DNA from: Bacteroidota bacterium
GTDB lineage: Bacteria > Bacteroidota > Bacteroidia > Bacteroidales > JAADGE01
DNA length: 33,073 nucleotides
Direction: 5' to 3'
Assembly: GCA_024277895.1 (NCBI GenBank)
Contig: JAJRUH010000084.1
Location: 1-33,073, forward strand
Position numbers and translations under genes: made by a program. The notes under the pieces were generated by a model. It was not told where the DNA came from and searched no databases. It saw only the letters and a program-made list of their open reading frames with translations. Below are positions 9,174 to 19,400 of this stretch, piece after piece; position 1 is the stretch's first letter; each line of letters begins with the position of its first letter.

Positions 9174-9234
9174 CAACTTATTTCATAAATTGTTATCTAA
9201 AACAAATATAAAACACTAAGGAACTTTATTAAAA

Positions 9235-9555
9235 ATGAGATTGAAAATACTCTTAGTTTGCATTTTTTTTACAAATATAGTATATGGTGCTAATTTCTCT
9301 CAAAATACTTCTGTTGAAGATACAACAGAAGTTAATATTGCACACGGACTATTTTCGGCTGTTAAAGAAGCTGATCGTTTTGTTACAAAATTAGATTCTT
9401 CTTACGTCATTGACCTACCCGTTGGAATTGTTGCAAACAATACATCTGAAGCCGAAAAATATGCAATTGTAATTTCTGAACTCAAAGTGCGTGAAGGAGA
9501 AACATTTCTTACGGCATACATGGCTTTTACGATTCCGGGTACAACAAAAAAATAG
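9235..9555 (+). CDS. Large exported surface protein, 5' segment (frame broken)
   Basis: This 106-codon reading frame begins with a signal peptide (MRLKILLVCIFFTNIVYG) and ends in GTTKK followed by TAG. It is the N-terminal part of the reading frame that continues at 9552: moving back one base at the terminal A-run gives TTKK-IAFKGTDIPFSF with no further stop. In related Bacteroidota proteins that I recall, a PGTxKKxAF stretch is continuous, so the break interrupts a domain. The joined product would be about 1500 residues. The frame change may be programmed, a real mutation, or an error in base calling; the sequence alone cannot decide. Confidence 0.75.
   Translation: MRLKILLVCIFFTNIVYGANFSQNTSVEDTTEVNIAHGLFSAVKEADRFVTKLDSSYVIDLPVGIVANNTSEAEKYAIVISELKVREGETFLTAYMAFTIPGTTKK
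9546..9552 (+). other. Candidate -1 slippery heptamer A AAA AAA before TAG
   Basis: In the upstream frame the codons read ACA-AAA-AAA-TAG, which is the X XXY YYZ arrangement used for tandem -1 slippage, and the stop codon sits immediately after. The -1 frame continues for 1394 codons. No strong hairpin at the usual 5-9 nt downstream distance is obvious, which weakens the programmed-frameshift reading. Polymerase slippage or a one-base deletion from an 8-A run gives the same picture. Confidence 0.5.
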
Positions 9556-12500
9556 CTTTTAAAGGAACAGATATTCCCTTTTCGTTTAACGGAGGGTTTA
9601 ACGGGCCGGTTATACTAGAATTGGTATCTGACTTTGATGTCGCTTTGAGTAATAATATTACGTTAAAAATTAAAGGAAACGGAAAAACAAAAGTAATAAG
9701 CGATTGCACCGGTTTTAAAGAGATGCATTTAGCTGCGGATCTTTTATTCAACAATAATTTATTTATTCCTGAAAACCCTGACGGAACACTTAAAGAAAAT
9801 ACACCTTTAAAAACTTCTTTTGAAACGGTTTTAACTGACTGGAACGATTTAATGATAGGTGTATCGTTGGAGCCGTTCCAATTAAAAAGTCTTAAGGGTG
9901 TCGGATTCAGCATTCAGAATGCATTTATTGATTTAAGTGACTTCAAAAATCCGCAAGGAATCGCATTTGGTACACAATATCAGTCAGATTATTTTATTGA
10001 AGGAAACACAAATATTTGGCAAGGTGTGTATATTCAAGATGCAATCGTACGCTTACCCATGCAATTCAGGAAAAAGAATACTGATGAACTTGCGGCAGAC
10101 AGTGTGATTTTAGCTAACGATACAACAGGAACAATAATATTATGTGACAGTATTGCTACGGGAAGAATGGCAATTTCTGCACAAAACCTTTTAATTGACG
10201 AATTGGGCTTTACCGGAAAAATCCGTGCCGACAGGATAATGACCCTCGATGAAGGTGATCTTGGAGGATGGGCATTTTCAGTCAGTAATTTTATAATTGA
10301 TATACAATCGTCTCATTTAGTAGCAGGTAGTTTCGGCGGACAAATAAAAATTCCTCAATTTAAACAAAATTCAATCTTTAATTATAATGCTGTCATCGGA
10401 TTAAATAATACCTACTCATTTAGTGTTGCAATTACGGATTCCGTAGAAATGGATTTGTGGGCTGCTGATTTAATACTTGCTCCGAACTCAAGATTAAATA
10501 TTGTAACTCAAAATGATAAATTTGTTCCTTCTCTTTTATTAAACGGTGAACTTAGTCTACATGCACCCGTCAATAAAAATGACTCGACATCAAAGAAACT
10601 TTCAGTTGTGTCTGTTCCGTTTCAGGGAATGAAGATACAAACTGAACAACCGTATTTTTCGGTTCAACATATATCACTCGGAACAAATCAAAATAAATTC
10701 TCGAAATTTCCGGTGTCAATTTCTCAAATAGGTTTTACAAATCAAAATGAAAGGTACGGTATCAGCTTAGGTCTGAAAGTAAATTTTACCGGAGAAAACA
10801 ATGGCGGATACGGCGGTCAGGGGAATTTTACGATTTGGGGCAAAAAAGAGGATGACAAATGGAAATACGATGGTGTCGAAATAAGCAAAATAGCAGTAAA
10901 CATGAGTAAACCCGGAGCGTTTGAAATTGCCGGAGAAGTCAATTTCTTTCGCAACGATTCTTTACAAGACAATTCTATGTACGGAAACGGATTTAAAGGT
11001 ACTTTAAGTGCCCAGTTCGGTTCATTCGGAAATAACGGAGCCGTTGGTTTAGAAGCAACTGTACTGTTCGGTAATGTTGACGGTTATCGTTATTGGTTTG
11101 CAGATGCTTTGGCAACCATTCCGACCGGAATACCTGCCGGTCCGGTGTCAATTTACGGATTCGGAGGTGGTGCATATTATCACATGAAACAAGCGGGTGT
11201 AGGCGTTCAAACAAGTGAAATAGGGAAATCAATTTCAGGAATCTCTTATATCCCGGACATTAACTCCGGATTGGGTCTGAAAGCTTCTGTTAAATTCGGA
11301 ACAACAAGCAGTGAAAATGCCTTTAACGGTGATGTGGCTTTCGGTATCAGTTTTACGACGACAGGAGGCATAAATCAAATCTCGTTAATTGGGAACGGTT
11401 ATTTCGCAACAAATAATTTTAGCGTTAATGTTTCCGGCATTATGGATAAAGCAAAATATATCACCGGCAATACAAACGGGGAAGTTGAAATTCCGGTTGA
11501 CGGTGATAAATCACAAATATGGGGCAAAATAACAATGCTTTATGATTTTCCGAATAATTGTTTTCATTCGACAATGGATATTTATGCGAATATTGCCGGA
11601 GGTATTATAAAAGGAATTGGACCGGGAGGCAAAGCCGGTTGGGGAGTGATTCATTTTGAACCCGGAGAATGGTATATATATCTCGGAACACCGGATAACC
11701 CGAACGGTATTAATGTTCTCAATTTGGCAACGATGACCAATTATTTCATGGCCGGAACATCTGTACCGGAATTAAGCCCGCCTCCGCAAGAAGTTATACA
11801 AGGTTTAGGACAAAACGGCGAAAGCTATGAAGGAAATCAAAATACGCTTGCATTGCAAAACGGTTCCGGTTTTACAATGGGTGCAAACTTTACCTTTGAT
11901 ACGGGAGAACGAACCTTACTAATATTTTACGGAAGATTCGGGTGTGGAATCGGTTTTGATATCCTTTTGAAAAATTACGGAGATTTAGCCTGTGAAGGAA
12001 GCAGCGAACCTATCGGTATCAATGGTTGGTATGCTCAAGGACAAGCCTATGCATGGATTGCCGCAGCTGTAGGCTTAAAAGTTGATTTGCCGTTTTATTC
12101 GGGCAGATATGAAATATTTGAAATGAATGTTGCTGCTTTGTTGCAAGCAAAAGCACCTAATCCGTTTTGGATGAAAGGTAATGTGGGAGGTGATTACAAT
12201 ATCTTGAACGGGTTAGTAAAAGGCCATTGCAGTTTTGACTTTGAAATAGGGGAACAATGCATAATAGCATCTTCAAACCCTCTCGGAGGAATGCCGATTA
12301 TAGCAGAACTGACACCCGATAGTGAAGAAACAGACCTAAGTGTATTTACGCCCCCTCAGGCAGTATTCAATATGCCTGTTAATGAAATATTTGAATTTCA
12401 AAACGAAAATAACGAAACAAAAAAATTTAAGATTAAACTTGAATATTTTACGATTAAAACAGCCGATAATCAATCAATAACGGGCAGCTTTACGTGGAAT

Positions 12501-13736
12501 GATCGAAATGATGTTTTAATGTTTAAATCTAAAGACATACTTCCCGGAGAAACAGGAATTACGGCAAAAGTAAAAGTAAGTTTTCAAGAACTTATTAACG
12601 GAAGTTGGTACAGTGTCACTAAAAACGGATTACCTGTTTATGAAGAAAAAGAGATACAATTCATGACAGGAGAAGAACCGACAACCGTACCGCAAGAAAA
12701 TGTTGCATACAGTTTTCCCGGTTATCGTGCATTTAATTATTATCAATCGGAAGCTGATGTAAATTACATAAATTTGGATATGGGACAACCCGGTTTGTTC
12801 AATGTATCGGAAGAATGGGTACAAAAAGCAAGGATAACCCCAATTGCAGGAGGAGAAGCCCAAATAATAGATTACAGTTACGATGGTGATAATACTCAAA
12901 TCAATTTTAATCTTCCTGATAATTTTTCCAATAATCAAATTTACCGTTTTGAATTGGTTAATTTACCTGCGGATGCAGCCGGTGAGATTGACGAAAATAT
13001 CTCTGAAAAGACAGAAAATGTTTCGGTAGGGTCAGGCGAACAGACTGTTGATGTTGAAATAAGCACAAAAGAAGCCGAAGGAAACCGTTCGGAATTGCAG
13101 GAAAAAATTATTTATTCCATGGAATTCAGAACCGGTAATTACAATACCTTTGAAGCAAAACTGGCAAATTTATATTACTCTGACGGTGTTACTTGGGAAT
13201 TATATCCTTTGGTTCACAGTTTAACTGTTAATATTTCAGGAGAGCGTTTTGATAAATATGAAGTCTTGAATCTGCAAGAAGGAAAAATGATAAACTGTCA
13301 AATTTTGACACAAGAAACTCCGTGGTTTACAACACATATTGCTCCCTTAATTAATTTAAGTGATGCTGATTTGAATTTGATAGGTGCTGATGAATTTACT
13401 TTACCTTTTTTAAGCTCTTATATGTTTCAAAGCAGCGGAACAAGAAATTTAAGTGATGATGAAATTGAATCGGGAACGGTTTCCGATATAAATGCGATTT
13501 CAGGAATGAAGAATTATATTGCCAAGTACAGTCAGCAATATATGTACACTTTAAAGAACCTGATTGCAAATGAATTTGTAAACGGGCAAATTCCTGCAGG
13601 GCAATTACACGATTTGTATTTCTCAAATTTTACACCTATACAATACGGTGTTTATCCCGTAAATATAAGTTTTACTTTGCCGGGGCAAACAAATCCGAAT
13701 TCAACCGTTAAACATAATATTAATTTTTTTGATTAA
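9552..13736 (+). CDS. Large exported surface protein, 3' segment
   Basis: About 1394 codons that continue the preceding segment in the -1 frame. No ATG lies near the beginning; the first possible start is a TTG at 9621, which supports this being the body of the same protein and not a separate gene. The sequence is rich in beta-strand patterns with glycine and asparagine turns (roughly 60-900), followed by Ig-like stretches (for example FNMPVNEIFEFQNENNETKK) that resemble the beta-sandwich domains of adhesins. No enzyme motif and no T9SS sorting domain were seen at the C terminus (TVKHNINFFD). It is followed after 36 bp by the fibronectin-III gene on the same strand. I infer a structural cell-envelope or surface role; I do not recognise a named family. 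Confidence 0.7.
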   Translation: MAFKGTDIPFSFNGGFNGPVILELVSDFDVALSNNITLKIKGNGKTKVISDCTGFKEMHLAADLLFNNNLFIPENPDGTLKENTPLKTSFETVLTDWNDLMIGVSLEPFQLKSLKGVGFSIQNAFIDLSDFKNPQGIAFGTQYQSDYFIEGNTNIWQGVYIQDAIVRLPMQFRKKNTDELAADSVILANDTTGTIILCDSIATGRMAISAQNLLIDELGFTGKIRADRIMTLDEGDLGGWAFSVSNFIIDIQSSHLVAGSFGGQIKIPQFKQNSIFNYNAVIGLNNTYSFSVAITDSVEMDLWAADLILAPNSRLNIVTQNDKFVPSLLLNGELSLHAPVNKNDSTSKKLSVVSVPFQGMKIQTEQPYFSVQHISLGTNQNKFSKFPVSISQIGFTNQNERYGISLGLKVNFTGENNGGYGGQGNFTIWGKKEDDKWKYDGVEISKIAVNMSKPGAFEIAGEVNFFRNDSLQDNSMYGNGFKGTLSAQFGSFGNNGAVGLEATVLFGNVDGYRYWFADALATIPTGIPAGPVSIYGFGGGAYYHMKQAGVGVQTSEIGKSISGISYIPDINSGLGLKASVKFGTTSSENAFNGDVAFGISFTTTGGINQISLIGNGYFATNNFSVNVSGIMDKAKYITGNTNGEVEIPVDGDKSQIWGKITMLYDFPNNCFHSTMDIYANIAGGIIKGIGPGGKAGWGVIHFEPGEWYIYLGTPDNPNGINVLNLATMTNYFMAGTSVPELSPPPQEVIQGLGQNGESYEGNQNTLALQNGSGFTMGANFTFDTGERTLLIFYGRFGCGIGFDILLKNYGDLACEGSSEPIGINGWYAQGQAYAWIAAAVGLKVDLPFYSGRYEIFEMNVAALLQAKAPNPFWMKGNVGGDYNILNGLVKGHCSFDFEIGEQCIIASSNPLGGMPIIAELTPDSEETDLSVFTPPQAVFNMPVNEIFEFQNENNETKKFKIKLEYFTIKTADNQSITGSFTWNDRNDVLMFKSKDILPGETGITAKVKVSFQELINGSWYSVTKNGLPVYEEKEIQFMTGEEPTTVPQENVAYSFPGYRAFNYYQSEADVNYINLDMGQPGLFNVSEEWVQKARITPIAGGEAQIIDYSYDGDNTQINFNLPDNFSNNQIYRFELVNLPADAAGEIDENISEKTENVSVGSGEQTVDVEISTKEAEGNRSELQEKIIYSMEFRTGNYNTFEAKLANLYYSDGVTWELYPLVHSLTVNISGERFDKYEVLNLQEGKMINCQILTQETPWFTTHIAPLINLSDADLNLIGADEFTLPFLSSYMFQSSGTRNLSDDEIESGTVSDINAISGMKNYIAKYSQQYMYTLKNLIANEFVNGQIPAGQLHDLYFSNFTPIQYGVYPVNISFTLPGQTNPNSTVKHNINFFD

Positions 13737-13772
13737 TGTTTTAAAATATTAAAGAATACAGTAATTAAGGAA

Positions 13773-15875
13773 ATGCAGATAAACCAATTCACATATAAAA
13801 AATTATTCCCGATTATTTTATTGTTAATCGCATTGTATTTTGTACCTTTTTCTTTGAAAGCACAAAACTCAAAGCTTTATATAACAGCCAGACCATTGCA
13901 AGATTCAATTCTTTTACGTTGGGCACCGGCAGACTTTAAAACATGGAAAACTGCAAATCAATACGGGTATAAATTGATAAGATATACTATTTCGCAAGAC
14001 AGTACTTTTCTTACAGAACCGATTCGCAAAGAACTTGCAAGTAATATAAAACTTAAAAATATCAATACATGGGAAAGCCCGGTTCAAAGAAATAAATTTG
14101 CAGCGATTGCCGCTCAGGCAATATTCGGTCAAACCTTTGATGTCGATGCGGGTGACGGATTTAATCCCGAAAAAGTTTATACTAAAACAAGAGAGCAAAA
14201 TCAACGATTCTCATTTGCCTTATTTGCGGCGGACATGTCTCCTGAAGTTGCCGCACTGAGCGGTTTGCGCTTTGCGGACACAACAGCGAAAAAAAATGAA
14301 AAGTACCTTTACAGAGTATTTATTGATTTTCCTGACAGCGTAAAACAAAGTTCGGATACGGCATTTATTCTCACCGGAATTTCGGAATATAAAACCTTAC
14401 CTGCTCCGGTTGAATTTACAGCTGAATTTAACGACCGTCTTGCAAAATTGAGTTGGAATATTTTTGCTCAAAATAATATTTATATTTCATGGGAAATTGA
14501 ACGATCAGATGATAATGGCAGACATTTTAAATTAATAACACCTGATCCGATAGTTCCTTTTTTTGAGGGAAATCATTCAAACGCTGAATATACCTTTAAG
14601 TACGATTCTCTGCCTCAAAACGGGAAAAACTATTTTTACAGGCTCAGAGGCATCAGCCCTTTCGGTGAAAAGGGAGCTTGGTCTGAGGAGATAAAAGGAA
14701 AAGGTGTCGAATCAATTAAAGCAGTTGCAAATATCAGCAATTATGAAACAGATCAAAAAAGCGTTACCATACATTGGACTTATCCGGAAGACAGTGAAAC
14801 AGTGATTACCGGTTTTAAAGTATTACGATCAGATAAACATAATTCGGGTTTTAAAGACATATCCGGAAAGATAAATTCAAACAAACGAGTTTTTAAGGAT
14901 AAAAAACCAATAGGAACCGCTTATTATAAAATAAAAGCATATAAAGACAATACGGCAAAATTATCCTATCCTTACCTTGTACAACTTACGGATAATACTC
15001 CGCCGCACAAACCAAAGGGTTTAACAGGGATCGTTGATACAACAGGCATTGTTAATCTGTCATGGCAAGACAATACGGATAACGATATATATGGTTACAG
15101 GGTTTTTCGTTCGGCTTCGGGGAATGATGAATTCTCGCAATTAACACATATACCGGTAAAAGAAGCTTTTTTTCAGGATTCAATCAATAAAAAAGACCTT
15201 AACAGTTCAGTTTTTTATAAGATTATCGCTGTTGACCTGAGACAAAACGAATCTGAATTTTCGAAAGTTTATGAATTGATTAAACCGGATGTAATACCTC
15301 CATCTATTCCCGTAATTACGGAAACTAAAGCAATTGAAAAAGGGATTTTTATAAAATGGATAAACAGCAGTAGCTCGGATGTTTTAAAATATGAAATATA
15401 CAGAAGACTGAGTATTGATACAGCTTGGCAAAAAATTGGAGAATTGCCTGTTAAAAAAGGAAAGCAGGAAAGTTCATATACCGACTTTGAAAGTTCATCG
15501 GAACATATTGCACGTTATAAAATTATTGCAGTTGATAAAACCGAAAACCGTTCAGATGCTTCCGTTTCAATTGACATCAAAGGTCTTAAATCAAATCGGG
15601 GTAATAAACTGAAAAAAATATCACATAAAACAGTTCCTGAAAAAGGCATTGTGCTAATTGAATGGGATGCTCCGCAGCAAGATGTGAAGTATTATAAAAT
15701 TTATAAAAAAATAAATTCCGGAAATTACACGGTTTATGAGACATTAGAAGGTAATGTGAACAGTTTTACGGACTATAAACTTAAAGTAGGAAATGAATAT
15801 TATTATCGCATAAAAATCAACTACGAAAACGGAAAAATTTCCGGATTTTCGGATGAAATAAATGTTAAACTATAA
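13773..15875 (+). CDS. Exported fibronectin type III repeat protein
   Basis: 700 residues. After a long signal peptide (hydrophobic core IILLLIALYFVPF, cleavage near LKA-QNS) there is a family-specific N-terminal domain (ITARPLQDSILLRWAP near 36-51). It is followed by about five fibronectin-III-like modules starting near residues 205, 318, 410, 503 and 620, each recognisable by the W-x(n)-GYRVFRS/YEIYRR strand and a Y-x-Y/K-I-x-A core. Such modules usually mediate protein-protein contact outside the cell. The 11-bp gap to the lipoprotein gene argues for one transcript. No T9SS sorting domain is present, so it may remain at the outer membrane or in the periplasm as part of a complex with its neighbours. 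Confidence 0.8.
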   Translation: MQINQFTYKKLFPIILLLIALYFVPFSLKAQNSKLYITARPLQDSILLRWAPADFKTWKTANQYGYKLIRYTISQDSTFLTEPIRKELASNIKLKNINTWESPVQRNKFAAIAAQAIFGQTFDVDAGDGFNPEKVYTKTREQNQRFSFALFAADMSPEVAALSGLRFADTTAKKNEKYLYRVFIDFPDSVKQSSDTAFILTGISEYKTLPAPVEFTAEFNDRLAKLSWNIFAQNNIYISWEIERSDDNGRHFKLITPDPIVPFFEGNHSNAEYTFKYDSLPQNGKNYFYRLRGISPFGEKGAWSEEIKGKGVESIKAVANISNYETDQKSVTIHWTYPEDSETVITGFKVLRSDKHNSGFKDISGKINSNKRVFKDKKPIGTAYYKIKAYKDNTAKLSYPYLVQLTDNTPPHKPKGLTGIVDTTGIVNLSWQDNTDNDIYGYRVFRSASGNDEFSQLTHIPVKEAFFQDSINKKDLNSSVFYKIIAVDLRQNESEFSKVYELIKPDVIPPSIPVITETKAIEKGIFIKWINSSSSDVLKYEIYRRLSIDTAWQKIGELPVKKGKQESSYTDFESSSEHIARYKIIAVDKTENRSDASVSIDIKGLKSNRGNKLKKISHKTVPEKGIVLIEWDAPQQDVKYYKIYKKINSGNYTVYETLEGNVNSFTDYKLKVGNEYYYRIKINYENGKISGFSDEINVKL

Positions 15876-15886
15876 AATTAATAAAA

Positions 15887-16330
15887 ATGAAAAAGATTAT
15901 TTTAGGAACAGCAATGGCTTTAATACTTCTATCGGCTTGCAAAAATGGTATCCTTTCTAAAAAGAGCACAGAAATCATTAATTTTGAGATAAGTCAAAAC
16001 AGTGAAACGGTACCTGCAATAATCAGAATTGATTATTCAATTGAACAACAAAATGAATGTGCTGATTATTCATTAAAGTATAATGGTGCAGACAGTATAA
16101 GAAGTGCTATATATGATGAAAATAATCCGAATGCGATTGATGAAATGCTATATTATGAAAGCTCAGGAGAAACAGGGGATCAAGAAATGTGTACCTCAGG
16201 AGATGCTTTAACACTTAGATATGTATATGATTTACAATATCTAAATGCAGGTAATTATGAAATCAGTATAACACTGAACGGAGAAACAGAAACAAAAACA
16301 TTTTCGCTTTCGGCTTCAAAAAACAATTAA
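15887..16330 (+). CDS. Small lipoprotein of the surface locus
   Basis: 147 residues with a type II signal peptide: hydrophobic core ILGTAMALILL followed by the lipobox LSAC (Cys18). The residues after the cysteine are KNGILSKK, basic rather than the acidic stretch used as a surface-export signal by many Bacteroidota lipoproteins, so a periplasm-facing position is more likely. The mature part is short, beta-rich, has two further cysteines (in QNECADY and DQEMCTSG) and matches no family I know. It lies 11 bp after the fibronectin-III gene, and I infer it anchors or assists that complex. Confidence 0.75.
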   Translation: MKKIILGTAMALILLSACKNGILSKKSTEIINFEISQNSETVPAIIRIDYSIEQQNECADYSLKYNGADSIRSAIYDENNPNAIDEMLYYESSGETGDQEMCTSGDALTLRYVYDLQYLNAGNYEISITLNGETETKTFSLSASKNN

Positions 16331-16383
16331 GTAACCTTTTGATTATTACGCAAAACTTAATAAAGAGGAGAAAGAGAAATAAA

Positions 16384-16401
16384 ATGGAAAATCATTATTG
16401 A
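16384..16401 (+). other. Five-codon mini-ORF behind a strong Shine-Dalgarno-like site
   Basis: AGAGGAG at 16364-16370 is an unusually good Shine-Dalgarno match for this phylum and precedes ATG GAA AAT CAT TAT TGA (MENHY). It lies in the 108-bp gap before the T9SS protein gene. It could be a leader peptide or chance; no hairpin arrangement typical of attenuation was found. Confidence 0.15.
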
Positions 16402-16438
16402 GCAAAGAAGTGTAGATATAGAGAAATAATAACTTCAC

Positions 16439-19400
16439 ATGAAAAAATATATACATATATTATTAATTTTATTTAGTCAAAATATTTATTCTCAGGAATA
16501 TTTCGTTAAATGTGAGATTGATTTTGATAAAGATAAAAGTGGTGTTTGTAGTTCTGACTATTTTTATTTCAATTGGGTAAGAATTATTTCCCCAATTAAT
16601 TATACAAATAATACGAATTTTAGCTATTGCCCCGGGAACGATCCCTTTGTATACACATACACAGGGAATACTGCTCATTATAGTGGCGGCACTAACTGTG
16701 GAAGTATTTTAAAAAGCTACTCAGGAGATTATACGCAAGAAACAATAAAAACAGTGTATGTTAAAACAGATGCAAGCAATATTGCCTTAGTTTTTGATGC
16801 CGATGATTTTAATGGTTCAGGTATTAATCCCTTTGGATATGCATTGAAACATAATGTTACAACAGGTACTTCCGGATGGATTGAACAGTATGCAAAAAGA
16901 ACTGTAGGTTTTTGCAAAAGAGAAGGTTGGATGAAATTCAGAGTCACAACCTACGGTGCTTCTGAAATCTCCGGTGTAAATGGTACTGGTACAGGAGGTA
17001 CACATTGTATAAGCAGCATTAATGATAATATCAGCTTAAATTTATCGGCAGTCAATCCCGGAAGTTCAGCCTTGTATTTAAGAGTATATACAGCAAGTAA
17101 TACGCTGATTAAAGAAAAATACATCGGCTCATATTCTGAGACAAAGTCTGTAAGATTCAGTGATTTAAACTTGCAAAATCACTGGGGTGAGGATGTTTAT
17201 TTTCAAATAAGATCAAGTTTGGGCGGACAAAATATTCTGTCTGAAAAAGTGGGAGCAATATTTTTCAGACAAATACCCGAACCCACAATAAATGTTCGTC
17301 AAAGAGCCTGCGAACCATATGTGCTGTTTGATATGACATTAGATTCCGAAACAATCAATGACATTGATAATTATGAATTCAGAATTTGTAAAGAAGGAGA
17401 TGAAAGTTCATCAAATGTATATGAATTAGACCAATACGGAAGTATAAACGGAAATACAATTACATTAAATGCAGTTGATTTTCAACCGGAAGATAATACA
17501 AATTATATTATTCAAATATATCAAGATGTACACGGAAGCTCACCACCGAATATGGCAGATATAAGCTGTGCCAGAGATATGCTTGTTTCGCTCGGTGATA
17601 CACCTGAACAAATAGTATTCACAAATACATTAACCGAATATACATTCACCGATTATCAAAACATTACTCATACCTATCATATTACAAGGAACGGTTTAAG
17701 TAACGGAGAAACTACTTTATCTTTAACGGAATTAAATGATGTAAGGCTGGATCGATTCCAAGTCAGAATAAATGATAACCCTTTCTGGCAGACAATTAAT
17801 GTTCAGCCCTACGACCCGGGTGTATATTTATATCAAAATTTAGATACCGGGCTTTATCATTTACGTGCCGTAGATTCTGACGGCTGTTTTTCAGCAGAAG
17901 TAAGCGACTTTGAAATTATTGAACCCGATCCTTTAATTATTGATTCTGTCAGATCAACACTTGTATCTTGCCATGAAAACAATACCGGAACAGGCAGTCA
18001 TTCCGATGCTATGATAAACACATTTTGGAACGGCGGTATCGGAACATATAATGTGTCTGTAAAAAATACTGCATCAGAAATTGTTTACGAGGAAGATAGT
18101 ATAAATACCTACGACAAACAAACACTAAATAATCTTCCGGTTGGAACATATTTGATTAATGTATCCGATAATTACGGTTCTGAAGCAATAGATAAATTTA
18201 CAGTAGAATCCAATCCTGAAATGATATTGTCCGGTGTTGCAACAGATTACCGTTGTAACGGTGACGGAAACGGAACGATAGAATTATCCGTTGAAAACAA
18301 AACAACGGAATATGTTGATTTTTATTTGACCGACCAAGCTGTCATACATACAAATGAAGATACAACTTTTTATAATTTTTTGGATATAGGAAATTATACG
18401 GCAAGTGTAATAAACACAAAGGGATGTGAAGATATTGTAACCGGTTTGGTAATTGATCAACCGAATGTATTGGAATTAACCGGAACAACAACTCATCCGA
18501 TATGTTACGATTCATACGAGGGAAGTGTTATTACAAATACTGACGGCGGTAACGGAAACTATCAATATCTTTGGTCAAACGGAGAAACAACTCCTGATAT
18601 TTTTAACTTAAATAACGGAAGCTATACGGTAACGGTTACCGACTCCAAAGATTGCAGCAATCAGAAAACTTTTGAGATAACTCCGCCTGCTGCACCGACA
18701 GCCGGTTGGGACGAAACATCGGCAATTCTTTGCACGGGTAACACTCTGACCCTTGACGGCGGTGATTTTGTATTATACGAATGGCAAAAAGACGGTAATA
18801 TTATTTCAAGTAAACGAATTTTAACATTAAGCGAAACAGGAACATACACGCTTACCCTAACAAATGATTTAGGATGTATCAGTACGGATACGTTTGAACT
18901 TGAAGTGTCCGACCATACGCTTGATGCCGTCCTGCTTCTGCAAGACAGTGCCGGTGTAAATGAATTAACGGAAGTTATTGACGTAACTTGGCCGATACCC
19001 GACAGTGTTAATTGGGTTTTTGATAAACCGGTAGTTTTAGATGAAACCGGCAGTTGGTATCAACAATTTCTTTCCGAAGATGAAGGAATTATTACCGTTA
19101 CCCTTAGAGCATGGTCGGACGGTTGCTTTAGTGACTCGTCAAAAACAATCACCATATTTAACAATAATGACAGACAAGAAAAACAAATATCCGAAGAATC
19201 ACCCTTAATTCTCGGCTTTAAAGTATATCCGAATCCGAATAATGGTGATTTCAGACTTGCCGTAAAATTAAGCCGACAAGCCGATATAGAATTAAAAGTA
19301 TTCAGCTTGGTTAAAGGTTCTGTAATTCACGATAAAATTCATAAAGGTCTTGATAAATACGTAATTCCATACAATATGAACAATTTAATGAAGGGAGCAT

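Noticed and set aside
9527-9913. 128-codon minus-strand open frame across the frame break
   Set aside because: The plus-strand protein is continuous through the region when the frame is corrected; the minus-strand frame shows no domain.
9621-13736. A separate gene starting at the TTG at 9621
   Set aside because: There is no ATG or signal peptide, the open frame extends back to the A-run at 9552, and joining it to the upstream frame restores a continuous family motif.
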